20,525 nt of DNA from Opitutia bacterium. Its GTDB lineage: Bacteria > Verrucomicrobiota > Verrucomicrobiia > Opitutales > Coraliomargaritaceae. The notes below the pieces were generated by a model. That model saw nothing but the letters and a program-made list of their open reading frames with translations. It had not been told where the DNA came from and did not search any database. Position 1 is the first letter of the stretch. Each line of letters starts with the position of its first letter. Shown here one piece after another: positions 7,381 to 15,933 of this stretch. The position numbers and the translations under genes are program-made. The stretch is from contig DOCS01000196.1 in NCBI GenBank assembly GCA_003503355.1, positions 1 to 20,525 of the forward strand. The letters run 5' to 3'.

Positions 7381-8733
7381 TCAACTATCAAGAACATTCA
7401 AATCAGAACGAACCGCCTGCTCCAGCCTACCTAAAGCGACTTGAACTTGCACCTCATCCTTGCCCTCCACCAGCAAGCGGAGCTTTGGCTCAGTTCCGGA
7501 GTAACGCACTAGCACACGGCCATCCTCACCAAAGCCTTTTTCGACTGCTGCCACCACGCCACTTAAGGTTGCAAGCCCATCTAAAGGCTTCTTTTGCGCG
7601 ACACGAAGATTCAGCGTCGCCTGAGGAAAGAGTCGAATCTCCTGACGAAGCTCGGACAAGAGCTTACCCGTCTGAAGCATCAACTCGATGAGCTTGGTCG
7701 CAGCCAAAAGCCCATCGCCAGTGGTTGCAAAATCGGAAAAAATAATGTGCCCCGATGACTCGCCGCCGACATTGGCATCGATCTCGCGCATACGGCGGGC
7801 TACATTACGATCGCCCACATCCACGCGCTCGACTTTGCCGCCGGCATCGCGCACCGCATGATCGAGGCCCAAATTACTCTGGATAGTGGCAACCAGCGTG
7901 TCGTTACGCAACGTCCCTGCGCGCAGCTCATACACCGCCAACAGACCGAGCAAAATATCACCGTCAACGACTGCTCCGGTCTCATCACAAACCACCAGTC
8001 GATCACCATCCCCATCGTGGGCGATGCCCAAATTGGCCCGATGCTCCAAAACAGCCTGCCCCAACAACTGCGGATACTCACTCCCGACACCACAATTAAT
8101 GCGCGCACCATTAGGCTCATCTCCAACCAAGACCAACTCAGCGCCCCAACGAGCAAAGACCGCTGGCGTGGTTTGACAAGTCGCGCCATTGGCTAGATCC
8201 AGAACGACCTTCCAACCACACATACAATTCTGATCCATCAACGACCGCATGTAGTTGATATAAAATGCAGCCCCATCCAGCGGATAAGCCTTCGCAATTG
8301 CTCGATCGGCCGGAGCAGGCGACTCGTCATCCACCAAACTCTCTATCAACGCCTCTTCCTCATCGCTAAACTTATGCCCATTCACATCAAACAACTTGAT
8401 GCCATTATCCGACGCCGGGTTGTGCGAGGCTGTTACAGCAATGCCCAAATCAGCATGCTGCTCGAGCAGTACTTGTGCAATAGACGGCGTTGGTACGACA
8501 CCAAGATCGCGCACGCAGACCTGATGCCGATTGAGCCCTTGAATTAGCGCATCGACAAGCTCAGGACCACTGAGACGCGTGTCTCTACCGATGACTGCAT
8601 TTAAAGGCAGCCCAGTCTCAAGCCGTGCTAAATAACGCCCCATCGCCGAACCCAAACGATAGGCGAATTCAGGATTAATTAAATCCCCACCAAATGCCCC
8701 TCGAATGCCGTCTGTACCAAAATATTTACCCAT
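7381..8733 (-). CDS. glmM: Phosphoglucosamine mutase
   Basis: GlmM converts glucosamine-6-phosphate to glucosamine-1-phosphate on the way to UDP-GlcNAc for peptidoglycan and LPS. The 450-aa length is normal for the family. The N-terminus GKYFGTDGIRG is typical. The phosphoserine loop TASHNPASDNG has catalytic Ser at about 103, the metal loop is DGDGDR (240-245), the sugar-binding loop GGESSGH is present, and the C-terminal phosphate site is RYSGTEPKLR. The fourth residue after the active-site Ser and the GGESSGH loop fit GlmM rather than phosphomannomutase. It starts 18 bases after the trpD stop. A weak GAGAGA about 8 bases before ATG is one of the few ribosome-site-like sequences in the window. 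Confidence 0.96.
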   Translation of the reverse strand: MGKYFGTDGIRGAFGGDLINPEFAYRLGSAMGRYLARLETGLPLNAVIGRDTRLSGPELVDALIQGLNRHQVCVRDLGVVPTPSIAQVLLEQHADLGIAVTASHNPASDNGIKLFDVNGHKFSDEEEALIESLVDDESPAPADRAIAKAYPLDGAAFYINYMRSLMDQNCMCGWKVVLDLANGATCQTTPAVFARWGAELVLVGDEPNGARINCGVGSEYPQLLGQAVLEHRANLGIAHDGDGDRLVVCDETGAVVDGDILLGLLAVYELRAGTLRNDTLVATIQSNLGLDHAVRDAGGKVERVDVGDRNVARRMREIDANVGGESSGHIIFSDFATTGDGLLAATKLIELMLQTGKLLSELRQEIRLFPQATLNLRVAQKKPLDGLATLSGVVAAVEKGFGEDGRVLVRYSGTEPKLRLLVEGKDEVQVQVALGRLEQAVRSDLNVLDS

Positions 8734-8751
8734 AACAAATCTCTCAAAGAA

Positions 8752-9810
8752 TTAATCGTTTTTATAAAAATCACGCACTCGCTGCAGCCATTCTGCAACC
8801 GCGCCGCTCTCTAGGTGCTGCCGAGCCTTGGAGACTCCGTCCTCAAGATCCACCGCAGCACCCGCAACCCAAAGGGCCACACCCGCATTCAACAGAACTG
8901 TATTGCGCAACCCGCTAGGTACGGCGCTCGGACCACCACTAAGCAAGGCATGCATCATCGCTAGATTGGCCTCCACATCGCCCCCGGCCAACTCAGAAAA
9001 TCCACATGAAGGCAGACCGGCATCCGCAGCATTCAGCCCACCGGACTCCGAAGCCAAACGACCAAAGCCCGCAATAAAATTCTCACCCGCACAGCTCAAT
9101 TCATCCAGCGCACTGCCAGCCTGAGGGCACCCGTGTGCGACTACGCCAGCCGTCAAACCGAGCTCGCCCAGCGCATCGGCCAATGGTTGCACCCAAGCCT
9201 GCGAAAATACACCCAACAACTGGTAGGCAGGACGCCCCGGGTTAATTAAAGGCCCAAGCAAATTAAAGATCGTGCGCTGCCCCGCTTCAGCAAGCGCACG
9301 ACGAACAGGCATAATCTCCTTAAAAGCGGGATGAAAGGCAGGTGCAAAAAAGAAACAAAAATTCAACTCTCGAAGCGATTCACGCAGCATCTCATGTGGA
9401 GCATCGAGCCGAATGCCGAGTGCTTCCATTAAGTCAGCACTGCCACACTTGGAAGTAATCGAGCGATTACCGTGCTTGAAAACAGGAACACCCGCTGCCG
9501 CAACGACAAAGGACACCGCGGTGGAAATATTAAACGTCCCCGAACCATCGCCGCCAGTGCCACAAACATCAATCGCACGGGCAGCCCACTCACCGACGCC
9601 GGGGTCCACCGCATGATCACGAAACACATAGGCAAATGCCGCCACCTCGGTCGCCGTCTCACCCTTAAGCGCCAAGCCAGTGAGAAACGCTCGCTTTGCC
9701 GCCGCGGACACGTCCGATCGCATCAAAAGTTCCGCCGCAACGGTCGCTTGATCCGCGTCGAGATCGTCCCCGGCTAATAAAATCCCTGTGAGTGGTTCGA
9801 GTGCTTGCAT
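8752..9810 (-). CDS. trpD: Anthranilate phosphoribosyltransferase
   Basis: TrpD joins anthranilate to PRPP in the second step of tryptophan synthesis. The 352-aa protein has the PRPP loop CGTGGDGSGTFNIST (about 83-97), the KHGNR motif (112-116) with the following SKCGSADLMEALG, and the later NLLGPLINP segment (anthranilate site). The glutamine amidotransferase domain found fused to TrpD in enterobacteria is absent. No other trp gene is adjacent; it is instead the first gene of an apparent trpD-glmM-TPR unit. No leader peptide with Trp codons or obvious attenuator is visible in the 133 bases before the divergent uppP. ATG 9810 is the natural start, without a Shine-Dalgarno sequence. Confidence 0.96.
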   Translation of the reverse strand: MQALEPLTGILLAGDDLDADQATVAAELLMRSDVSAAAKRAFLTGLALKGETATEVAAFAYVFRDHAVDPGVGEWAARAIDVCGTGGDGSGTFNISTAVSFVVAAAGVPVFKHGNRSITSKCGSADLMEALGIRLDAPHEMLRESLRELNFCFFFAPAFHPAFKEIMPVRRALAEAGQRTIFNLLGPLINPGRPAYQLLGVFSQAWVQPLADALGELGLTAGVVAHGCPQAGSALDELSCAGENFIAGFGRLASESGGLNAADAGLPSCGFSELAGGDVEANLAMMHALLSGGPSAVPSGLRNTVLLNAGVALWVAGAAVDLEDGVSKARQHLESGAVAEWLQRVRDFYKND

Positions 9811-9943
9811 CTAACGTAATAATTCAAAAGAGAGTCTTATTTTACCAACAAAAAGCAAAAAAAACGTCTCAAGCAAATCAGAAATCTGCGCAATTACTAT
9901 TTTAACACTTCACTCGGAGCGCGATACAAGCTTGATTGCGACA

Positions 9944-10960
9944 ATGATACGAATCGCAGCTCTCATAGTCACCATTGCTTTACTAGGTGGATCGCCAGCG
10001 CACTCAACAGAATCATTAATTGCAAAGCAGGCAAACAAAGCCGAAGTCACCACTACAGGACTGAGCTACCGCGACGCAATCGTCCTCGGGCTAGTCGAAG
10101 GCTTAACAGAATACCTTCCGGTCTCCTCCACAGGACACCTCATCATCACCAACGCACTCCTCGGCCTCGACGGCGACACACCGATGAGTGACAAGAACGG
10201 CCAGCCGATTTTGACAAGTAAAGACGGCGTTCAGCGCGCATACACGATTGGAGATGCGGCCTACGCTTACGTTATAGTCATCCAAGCTGGAGCGATCGCC
10301 GCAGTGATAATGCTCTACTGGCGCACAATCCTCCAAATCCTGCTAGGCTGCATAGGAAAAGACCGCAACGGCCGAAAACTAGCAATCAACCTGATCGTAG
10401 CCTTCATGCCTGCCGCCGTACTAGGGCTGCTCCTAAACGATTTGATCGAAACAGCCCTCGGCGACAACACCTTGGCGGTAGCCGGAGCCCTCATCGTCGG
10501 CGCATTCGTTATGCTAGCCGTCGAACACCACAGACATCACGGCAAAAAAGGAGCCATCTCCCCGGAAGATGGCCCTGAGCTAGCCGACCTGACGCTCGGC
10601 AAATCGATCATGATCGGCTTTTTCCAATGCTTCGCCATGTGGCCAGGCACCAGCCGGTCCATGGCCACCATTATAGGCGGCTACCTCGCCAACCTTTCTC
10701 CGGCCAACGCTGCAAAATTTAGCTTCCTTCTCGGCCTTATTACCTTAACCGCTGCCTCCGGCTACAAATTCGCAACCGATGGCACAGAAATGCTATCCGC
10801 ATTGAACATCGGCCCGGTCCTACTCGGCTGCACCGTCGCATTCATCTCGGCAGCAGTCGCCGTCAAATGGTTCGTTAGCTACCTAAACAACCACGGACTC
10901 ACACTCTTCGCATGGTATCGGATCGCCTTGGCAATCGTTGTGTTCGCAGTCATGCGCTAA
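9944..10960 (+). CDS. uppP: Undecaprenyl-diphosphate phosphatase (UppP/BacA family)
   Basis: UppP is a polytopic inner-membrane enzyme that dephosphorylates undecaprenyl-PP to recycle the lipid carrier for peptidoglycan and O-antigen. Signature motif 1 is VEGLTEYLPVSSTGHL (about 51-66; E52, E56) and motif 2 is MWPGTSRSMATIIGG (about 232-246; R238). The 338 aa exceed the usual 265-275 for two visible reasons. First, about 36 N-terminal residues form a signal-peptide-like hydrophobic segment ending in SPAHS plus a linker. Second, about 26 extra hydrophilic residues (about 80-105) sit between NALLGLDGDT and the VIQAGAIAAV helix. ATG 9944 is chosen; a TTG at 9932 is in frame. Catalytic residues are intact, so activity is expected. 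Confidence 0.94.
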   Translation: MIRIAALIVTIALLGGSPAHSTESLIAKQANKAEVTTTGLSYRDAIVLGLVEGLTEYLPVSSTGHLIITNALLGLDGDTPMSDKNGQPILTSKDGVQRAYTIGDAAYAYVIVIQAGAIAAVIMLYWRTILQILLGCIGKDRNGRKLAINLIVAFMPAAVLGLLLNDLIETALGDNTLAVAGALIVGAFVMLAVEHHRHHGKKGAISPEDGPELADLTLGKSIMIGFFQCFAMWPGTSRSMATIIGGYLANLSPANAAKFSFLLGLITLTAASGYKFATDGTEMLSALNIGPVLLGCTVAFISAAVAVKWFVSYLNNHGLTLFAWYRIALAIVVFAVMR

Positions 10961-11029
10961 CACGGCGACATACAAACATCGCAAAAATACCAGCACTAAT
11001 ACACCCCCCTTTTAATTCCCACAAATTCA

Positions 11030-11686
11030 ATGAAAAAAGTAGCCGTCATCCTCTCAGGTTGCGGAGTCTATGATGGCTCTGAAATCAACGAAACCGTACT
11101 GACTCTGCTTGCCTTAGCCCGCGCAGGCGCAGAAGTAACCTGTTCGGCACCCGACATCAGCCAAACGCATGTAATAAACCACCTAAAAGGTACCATCGAC
11201 GAGGGCGCAGAGCGCAATACACTCGAAGAAGCCGCAAGAATTTCGCGCGGCGAAATCACTCCACTGACCGCACTTGACCTCAAAAAACAAGATGCGATTA
11301 TTTTTGTCGGCGGGTTTGGAGTCGCAAAAAACCTCTCCAACCTGGCATTCGAAGGCTCGGCCTACGAAGCCATCCCCGAGGTGTCGACCCTAATACAACA
11401 AGCGCATGCCAACAAAAAAGCTCAAGGTTTCATCTGCATCGCACCAGTCCTCGCAGCCGCTGCATTAGGCGATCAAAACGTCCGTCTGACAATTGGCAAC
11501 GACAGCGAAACCGCGGCAACTATTGAAAGCCAAGGAGCCCGACATGTAAACTGCCCGGTCGATGGTATCGTCATCGACGAAACCCACCGCATCGTCACGA
11601 CCCCCGCCTACATGCTTGCCTCCAACATCCTCGAGGCCGAAGCTGGCATCAATAAATTAGTCACTGAAGTACTGAAGCTCGCCTAA
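11030..11686 (+). CDS. elbB: ElbB-like class I glutamine amidotransferase-fold protein (DJ-1/PfpI superfamily)
   Basis: This 218-aa cytoplasmic protein belongs to the ElbB/YhbL family, annotated as isoprenoid biosynthesis glyoxalase or enhancing lycopene biosynthesis protein. Evidence is the N-terminal SGCGVYDGSEINE, the central GGFGVAKNLSNLAFEG, and the nucleophile-elbow-like FICIAPV with the candidate cysteine, followed by a TIGNDSETAATIESQGA segment. E. coli ElbB has glyoxalase activity in vitro, but its role in vivo is unclear, and that caution applies here. It follows uppP by 69 bases on the same strand and could share its transcript. No Shine-Dalgarno sequence precedes ATG 11030. Confidence 0.88.
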   Translation: MKKVAVILSGCGVYDGSEINETVLTLLALARAGAEVTCSAPDISQTHVINHLKGTIDEGAERNTLEEAARISRGEITPLTALDLKKQDAIIFVGGFGVAKNLSNLAFEGSAYEAIPEVSTLIQQAHANKKAQGFICIAPVLAAAALGDQNVRLTIGNDSETAATIESQGARHVNCPVDGIVIDETHRIVTTPAYMLASNILEAEAGINKLVTEVLKLA

Positions 11687-11714
11687 ATCAGCAGAAATAA
11701 TCCAGATTGAATAC

Positions 11715-11742
11715 TTGACGGCGCGCGCTTAGCCTTTTTAAT
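11715..11742 (+). promoter_or_regulatory. Candidate sigma70-type promoter before rpmF
   Basis: TTGACG (11715-11720) is followed after 16 bases by TTTAAT (11737-11742). It lies about 55 bases before the rpmF start and is the best promoter-like pair I see in the window. An inverted repeat GGCGCG (11720-11725) / CGCGCC (11744-11749) brackets the -10 element and could be an operator. This is a prediction from sequence only. Confidence 0.5.
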
Positions 11743-11797
11743 CCGCGCCTTCAAAAGACATTGCACATCACAATTTTAATTTAAGTAAAAACACTCC

Positions 11798-11977
11798 ATG
11801 GGACAGCCAAAACGCAAACAATCTAAGCAACGCAGCCGCAAACGTCGCGGTGCCGTTACATTCGCACTTCCTCAGCTTGCTAAGGATCCACAAGACGGCA
11901 CACGTTTTCGCGCACACCGCATAAACCCTGCCAACGGCATGTACCGCGGACGCCAAGTGCTTGACGTTGAAGTCTAA
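11798..11977 (+). CDS. rpmF: Large-subunit ribosomal protein bL32
   Basis: This 59-aa very basic protein has the bL32 N-terminus GQPKRKQSKQRSRKRR and the C-terminal MYRGRQVLDVEV corresponding to the Y-x-G-R-x-V end of the family. It lies 41 bases before plsX, matching the widespread rpmF-plsX-fabH order. The central region has no cysteine at all (DGTRFRAHRINPANG), so this is the zinc-free form of bL32, lacking the four-cysteine ribbon seen in many other bacteria. The start ATGGGACAG has no ribosome site. The gene is under 60 codons and easy to miss. Confidence 0.94.
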   Translation: MGQPKRKQSKQRSRKRRGAVTFALPQLAKDPQDGTRFRAHRINPANGMYRGRQVLDVEV

Positions 11978-12018
11978 GCCTCGCGCAATTAAACCCACCT
12001 ACACACTTAAAACCTCTT

Positions 12019-13089
12019 ATGGGCGCTAGCAAAGTCAACTGCACGATTGCAGTAGACACCATGGGAAGTGATCTAGGGCCCACTGAATTTATTCGTGGGC
12101 TTTTTCATGCCGTCGAAGTACTGAAGTTAGACTGCAACTTCGTACTCGTGGGCAACGGGCGACTACTTGAGCGGCTGTTGAAAGTCCGCAAACTAGACGC
12201 CTACTCAGATCGCATCACTGTCCACCATTCAAGCCAAGTAATTGGCATGGACGAAAAGCCAATCCAGGCACTGAAGAGCAAAAAAGACTCTTCGATGGCG
12301 CAAGCCCTTGCCCTACTAAAAAACGGCAAAGCGAACGGATTGGTTAGTTGCGGCAACACCGGTGCCTTGATGGCCGGCGGCACCTTGCGTTTGCGCCAGA
12401 TTCCCGGCGTCGACCGTCCTGCGCTAGGCATCATCGTACCAAGTAAGAAAAAACCCTTCGTCTTAATTGATGTCGGCGCCAATCCGGAGTCGACCGCCGA
12501 AAACCTGGTACACAACGCTGTCCTCGGCTCAAACTACGCAAAAGCCGCCCTTAACCTCGAAACCCCACGCATCGGTCTCCTGACAATTGGTACCGAAGAA
12601 GGCAAAGGCAATACCCTGGTCAACACCACCCACCTGCTGCTGCAAAAGATCGACGGGGTCATTAACTACGCAGGGCCGATCGAAGGCTTCCAACTATTTG
12701 ATGGCGATGTCGATGTCGTCGTTTGCGACGGTTTTGTCGGCAACATAGTACTCAAATCAAGCGAAGCACTCTTCGGTTTTGTTGGTAGTACTATCCGCGA
12801 GGAACTCGTCCGCAATATAAAGCGTAAAATCGGCGCAGTCCTAGCGAAATCCGCATTTAGAGATATGAAGACACGCCTAGGCCCGGATCAGCATGCTGGC
12901 GCGCCACTACTCGGCTTGCGTGGAAATATTTTGAAGTCACACGGCTCCTCGAATTACGTCGCCATCGCAAATGCACTTCGCATCACGAGGGAAGTAGTAA
13001 TGCATGATATGATCGACTCGATCGGTTCAGAAATCAATCAAGCGAATGCATTGATCAACAATCCGGAAGCAGAGAAGGCCCCGGAGTAA
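12019..13089 (+). CDS. plsX: Phosphate acyltransferase PlsX
   Basis: PlsX makes acyl-phosphate from acyl-ACP and phosphate, feeding PlsY for the first acylation of glycerol-3-phosphate. The 356 aa show the family pattern: [11 protein letters not shown] near the N-terminus, then [32 protein letters not shown], the LIDVGANPE segment, IGTEEGKGN, and [16 protein letters not shown]. The last 25 residues, rich in Asn, Ala and Glu, extend past the conserved core. It is a soluble, membrane-associated enzyme in the family. It stands between rpmF and fabH with 41-base gaps on both sides, which indicates a shared transcript. Confidence 0.96.
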   Translation: MGASKVNCTIAVDTMGSDLGPTEFIRGLFHAVEVLKLDCNFVLVGNGRLLERLLKVRKLDAYSDRITVHHSSQVIGMDEKPIQALKSKKDSSMAQALALLKNGKANGLVSCGNTGALMAGGTLRLRQIPGVDRPALGIIVPSKKKPFVLIDVGANPESTAENLVHNAVLGSNYAKAALNLETPRIGLLTIGTEEGKGNTLVNTTHLLLQKIDGVINYAGPIEGFQLFDGDVDVVVCDGFVGNIVLKSSEALFGFVGSTIREELVRNIKRKIGAVLAKSAFRDMKTRLGPDQHAGAPLLGLRGNILKSHGSSNYVAIANALRITREVVMHDMIDSIGSEINQANALINNPEAEKAPE

Positions 13090-13130
13090 CCTACAGGTCC
13101 AACCTGGGAACAAAGAATTTCCGCTACCCC

Positions 13131-14129
13131 ATGTCTAGCCAATCACAGTCTGCAATCATTCTCGGCACCGGATCCTATGCTCCCGAAAATGTCGTAACCA
13201 ATGACGATTTGGCGAAAATCGTTGATACATCGGACGAATGGATTCGCACCCGTAGCGGCATCGGCCAGCGGCATTTTGCAGCTAAGGATGAGGCGACCAG
13301 CGACATGGCGTGTATTGCCGCACAACGTGCCATCGAAGCCGCTGGCATCGAGCGAAACGAGATCGACTTGATCATTGTCGCGACTATGACGCCGGACATG
13401 CCGTTCCCCTCCACCGCGTGCCTAGTACAAAGCAAATTGGAGCTGCCGAACGTCACCACTTTCGACATGCAGGCCGCCTGCTCCGGATTTGTCTACGCAC
13501 TCAGCGTCGCCAACTCGATGCTGCTATCCGGCAACTTTAGTAAAGCCTTGGTCATTGGAGCCGAGAAGATGAGCGGTATCCTCGATTTCGAAGACCGCAC
13601 GACCTGTGTACTTTTCGGAGATGGTGCTGGCGCTGCCATCCTAGCACGAGATACCACCGCCAACGTGGGAATTTTAGGTGCAATCGGCGGCGCTGACGGC
13701 TCGTCTCCCAGCCTGTTGCAACAACCCGGCGGCGGTTCTGCGATGCCAGCCTCGGAAGCTTCCATCGCCGCCCGACAGCACTTTCTGAAGATGAACGGCA
13801 AAGAAATCTTCAAGTCAGCGGTTCGCGTCATGGGCCAAGCCAGTTCCGACATCCTTGAACAAGTCGGCTACACAGCGGAAGACCTCGACTTGGTGATCCC
13901 CCATCAGGCCAACATGCGTATCATTGAGAGCCTCGCCAAGCGACTGAAGATCCCGATGGAAAAATTCCACAATAATCTGGACCGTTTTGGCAACACCTCG
14001 GCGGCATCGGTGCCGATCGCATTGGACGAAGCTTTCCGCGCCGGGCGCATCAAATCCGGCGACCTCATCCTGCTGGTCGCCTTCGGAGCCGGCTTGACCT
14101 GGGCATCGACATTGATCAAATGGCAATAA
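13131..14129 (+). CDS. fabH: 3-oxoacyl-ACP synthase III (KAS III)
   Basis: FabH starts fatty acid synthesis by condensing acetyl-CoA (or a branched primer) with malonyl-ACP. The 332-aa protein carries the Cys-His-Asn triad: C117 in [14 protein letters not shown]258 in [10 protein letters not shown] and N288 in [10 protein letters not shown]. The N-terminal [16 protein letters not shown] and the [13 protein letters not shown] motif are typical of KAS III, as is the final [10 protein letters not shown]. The insert [23 protein letters not shown] (about 186-208) matches the usual variable loop. It ends inside or 5 bases before the next gene, depending on that gene's start, which indicates tight coupling. 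Confidence 0.97.
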   Translation: MSSQSQSAIILGTGSYAPENVVTNDDLAKIVDTSDEWIRTRSGIGQRHFAAKDEATSDMACIAAQRAIEAAGIERNEIDLIIVATMTPDMPFPSTACLVQSKLELPNVTTFDMQAACSGFVYALSVANSMLLSGNFSKALVIGAEKMSGILDFEDRTTCVLFGDGAGAAILARDTTANVGILGAIGGADGSSPSLLQQPGGGSAMPASEASIAARQHFLKMNGKEIFKSAVRVMGQASSDILEQVGYTAEDLDLVIPHQANMRIIESLAKRLKIPMEKFHNNLDRFGNTSAASVPIALDEAFRAGRIKSGDLILLVAFGAGLTWASTLIKWQ

Positions 14130-14134
14130 ATTTT

Positions 14135-15154
14135 ATGCATCGTTCCTTCTCCTTAGTTCTCGCCCTCGGGTTGTTTTTCGCGCCCGCCCTGCATGCCCAA
14201 CTATCGCTCAACCCGCTCAACTGGTTCGAAGGCGCAACAGAGGAGTCGACAGCCCTCGCCTCCAGCACACAAGCAGACACCGCAGCCATCCAACTGCAAA
14301 TCGCCCGCGAAAAATACCAAGCCGGGCACTTGAGTGCAGCAAACCGCACGCTCAAGAAAGTCATCAAGGACTCCCCCACTTCAGTCGCCGCCGCCGAAGC
14401 ACTCCACCTACAAGGCCAGGTCTACATGGCCAAAGAACGCTGGAAGAAAGGCTTCGAATCGCTCCAGCGTGTCATCGAAGAGCACCCGAGCTACGAGCAC
14501 TTCGACCAAATCATCAGTTCCCAATTTGACTGTGCGACCGCACTAATGGAAGGTGCACGCGGACGCATCTTATGGGTATTCCCAGGCTTCAAGCAGTACC
14601 AGACATCGGCCAAGCAATTTGAGCAAATCGTCAGCAATGCACCCTACAGTGACTACGCGCCTCTGTCGCTGATGAACATCGCACTGGTTTCCGAAACACG
14701 CGAGGAGCCCGAGGAAGCCATCGATGCACTGGATCGACTGATCAACTACTACCCGCAGAGTATGCTTGCGCCGGATGCCTACTATAATCTCGCGCAAACT
14801 TACTCCAATCTAGTGCAAAGCGAGGAGTACGACCAAGGTTCTACCCGTCAAGCGATCAGCTATTACGAGGACTTCCTGATCCTATTTCCGACCAGCAACT
14901 ACACCGGCGAAGTCGAGGCACACCTCAAGCAGATGGAAAACTTGCTCGCCAGCAGCCGACTCAACCTGGGCAATTTCTACTATTATTTCCGCAGTAATAA
15001 CACTGCCGCACTCGTCTTCTACAACGAAGCGATCACAATTGCCCCCGACTCCGATGCGGCGGCAGAAGCCCGCAACCGAATTAAAGATATCGAAGCGGGT
15101 GTGCGTCCGACCAACAAAGCCAGCTTGCTCCGCAAACTTCTAATGGCTGACTAA
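14135..15154 (+). CDS. BamD/YfiO-like TPR outer-membrane assembly protein
   Basis: This exported TPR protein is 339 aa from ATG 14135; ATG 14120, overlapping fabH by 10 bases, would add five residues. The first 21 residues form a signal peptide (HR, then a hydrophobic core, then APALHA before QLS). The mature part has TPR units: REKYQAGHLSAANRTLKKVI, LQGQVYMAKERWKKGFESL, YAPLSLMNIALVSETREEP, APDAYYNLAQTYSNL and a C-terminal pair near SSRLNLGNFYYYF. The order and spacing, with SRLNLGNFYYY matching the BamD ending ESQLEVARYYxxR, support BamD/YfiO, the Bam-complex lipoprotein that helps insert outer-membrane proteins. However, there is no lipobox cysteine at the cleavage site, so it would be periplasmic or held by partners. 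The lptE-like gene follows 25 bases later. Confidence 0.78.
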   Translation: MHRSFSLVLALGLFFAPALHAQLSLNPLNWFEGATEESTALASSTQADTAAIQLQIAREKYQAGHLSAANRTLKKVIKDSPTSVAAAEALHLQGQVYMAKERWKKGFESLQRVIEEHPSYEHFDQIISSQFDCATALMEGARGRILWVFPGFKQYQTSAKQFEQIVSNAPYSDYAPLSLMNIALVSETREEPEEAIDALDRLINYYPQSMLAPDAYYNLAQTYSNLVQSEEYDQGSTRQAISYYEDFLILFPTSNYTGEVEAHLKQMENLLASSRLNLGNFYYYFRSNNTAALVFYNEAITIAPDSDAAAEARNRIKDIEAGVRPTNKASLLRKLLMAD

Positions 15155-15179
15155 TTCAACCGACCTAAAAGCACATCCG

Positions 15180-15743
15180 ATGACCACGACTTTGCCAAAC
15201 TCACTCGCGCGCGGCCCAGTCGCCTTATTGTTCTTCGTTGTGCTTGGCCTGTTCAGTGGGTGCGCCTCCTACCAGCTCGGAGCACCAGCGGAGCTGCCGT
15301 TCAAAACGATCTACATTCGCCCGACATCCAACGATAGCTTTGCGCCACAGGCACAGGCAATTGTCAGCAGCCAACTACGCAAGCAACTCATCCGCGATGG
15401 CCGCGTACAACTAGTCAGTAATGAAGCTGAGGCTGATACCGTACTGGCAGTCAATCTGGCCGAGTACAGACGTAGCTCCGGCGCGCGCAGGAGCACCGAT
15501 ACCGTCGTTGCCAGCGATTTTATTATCAGCCTCACCGCGGACATCTCCTTATACAACCCAAGCAAGGGCGATTACTTCTTTGAGGACCGCAGGCTCACAG
15601 GCAGCACCAAAACTTACACAGAGAATCCCTACGAAACAGGACTCAGGACGCAGGCTTACCAGCAGAGTGAATATCAAGCTATGCCGCTACTCGCTCGCGA
15701 CCTGGCCCGCAAAATCGCCGACGAAGTCCTGAGCGTCTGGTAA
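15180..15743 (+). CDS. lptE: LptE-like LPS-assembly lipoprotein
   Basis: This 187-aa lipoprotein has an N-terminal hydrophobic segment ending in lipobox LFSGC with acylated Cys28 and Ala at +2, as expected for outer-membrane sorting. The mature start CASYQLG resembles the GYxL start of LptE/RlpB. Next come PFKTIYIRPTSNDSFAPQ, SSQLRKQLIRDGRVQLV, an ADTVLAVNLAEYRR strand, and C-terminal helices ending DLARKIADEVLSVW. LptE plugs the LptD barrel that puts LPS in the outer leaflet. Sequence identity in this family is always low, so the call rests on lipobox, length, pattern and the bamD-like neighbour. Another small outer-membrane lipoprotein is the alternative. Confidence 0.8.
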   Translation: MTTTLPNSLARGPVALLFFVVLGLFSGCASYQLGAPAELPFKTIYIRPTSNDSFAPQAQAIVSSQLRKQLIRDGRVQLVSNEAEADTVLAVNLAEYRRSSGARRSTDTVVASDFIISLTADISLYNPSKGDYFFEDRRLTGSTKTYTENPYETGLRTQAYQQSEYQAMPLLARDLARKIADEVLSVW

Positions 15744-15933
15744 ATCGGGCAAAGTAGCCCAATCAGAGCCCTGGAAGCCACCAAAACGGCTCTCACCGCC
15801 GGACATAAACGCAGTGCACTAACGAGCCCGATTGCGCCCGAGACACCAGAAGCTGCCCTGCAACCAGGCAAGCAGCTGACGATGCAAGCACACCGGCCGG
15901 ACAAGCCGAACCGATGCATGCCTGCCCTCGCCT

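Noticed and set aside
15747..15760. GGGC-AAAGTA-GCCC inverted repeat after lptE as a terminator
   Set aside because: Only four pairs and no T-run on either strand.
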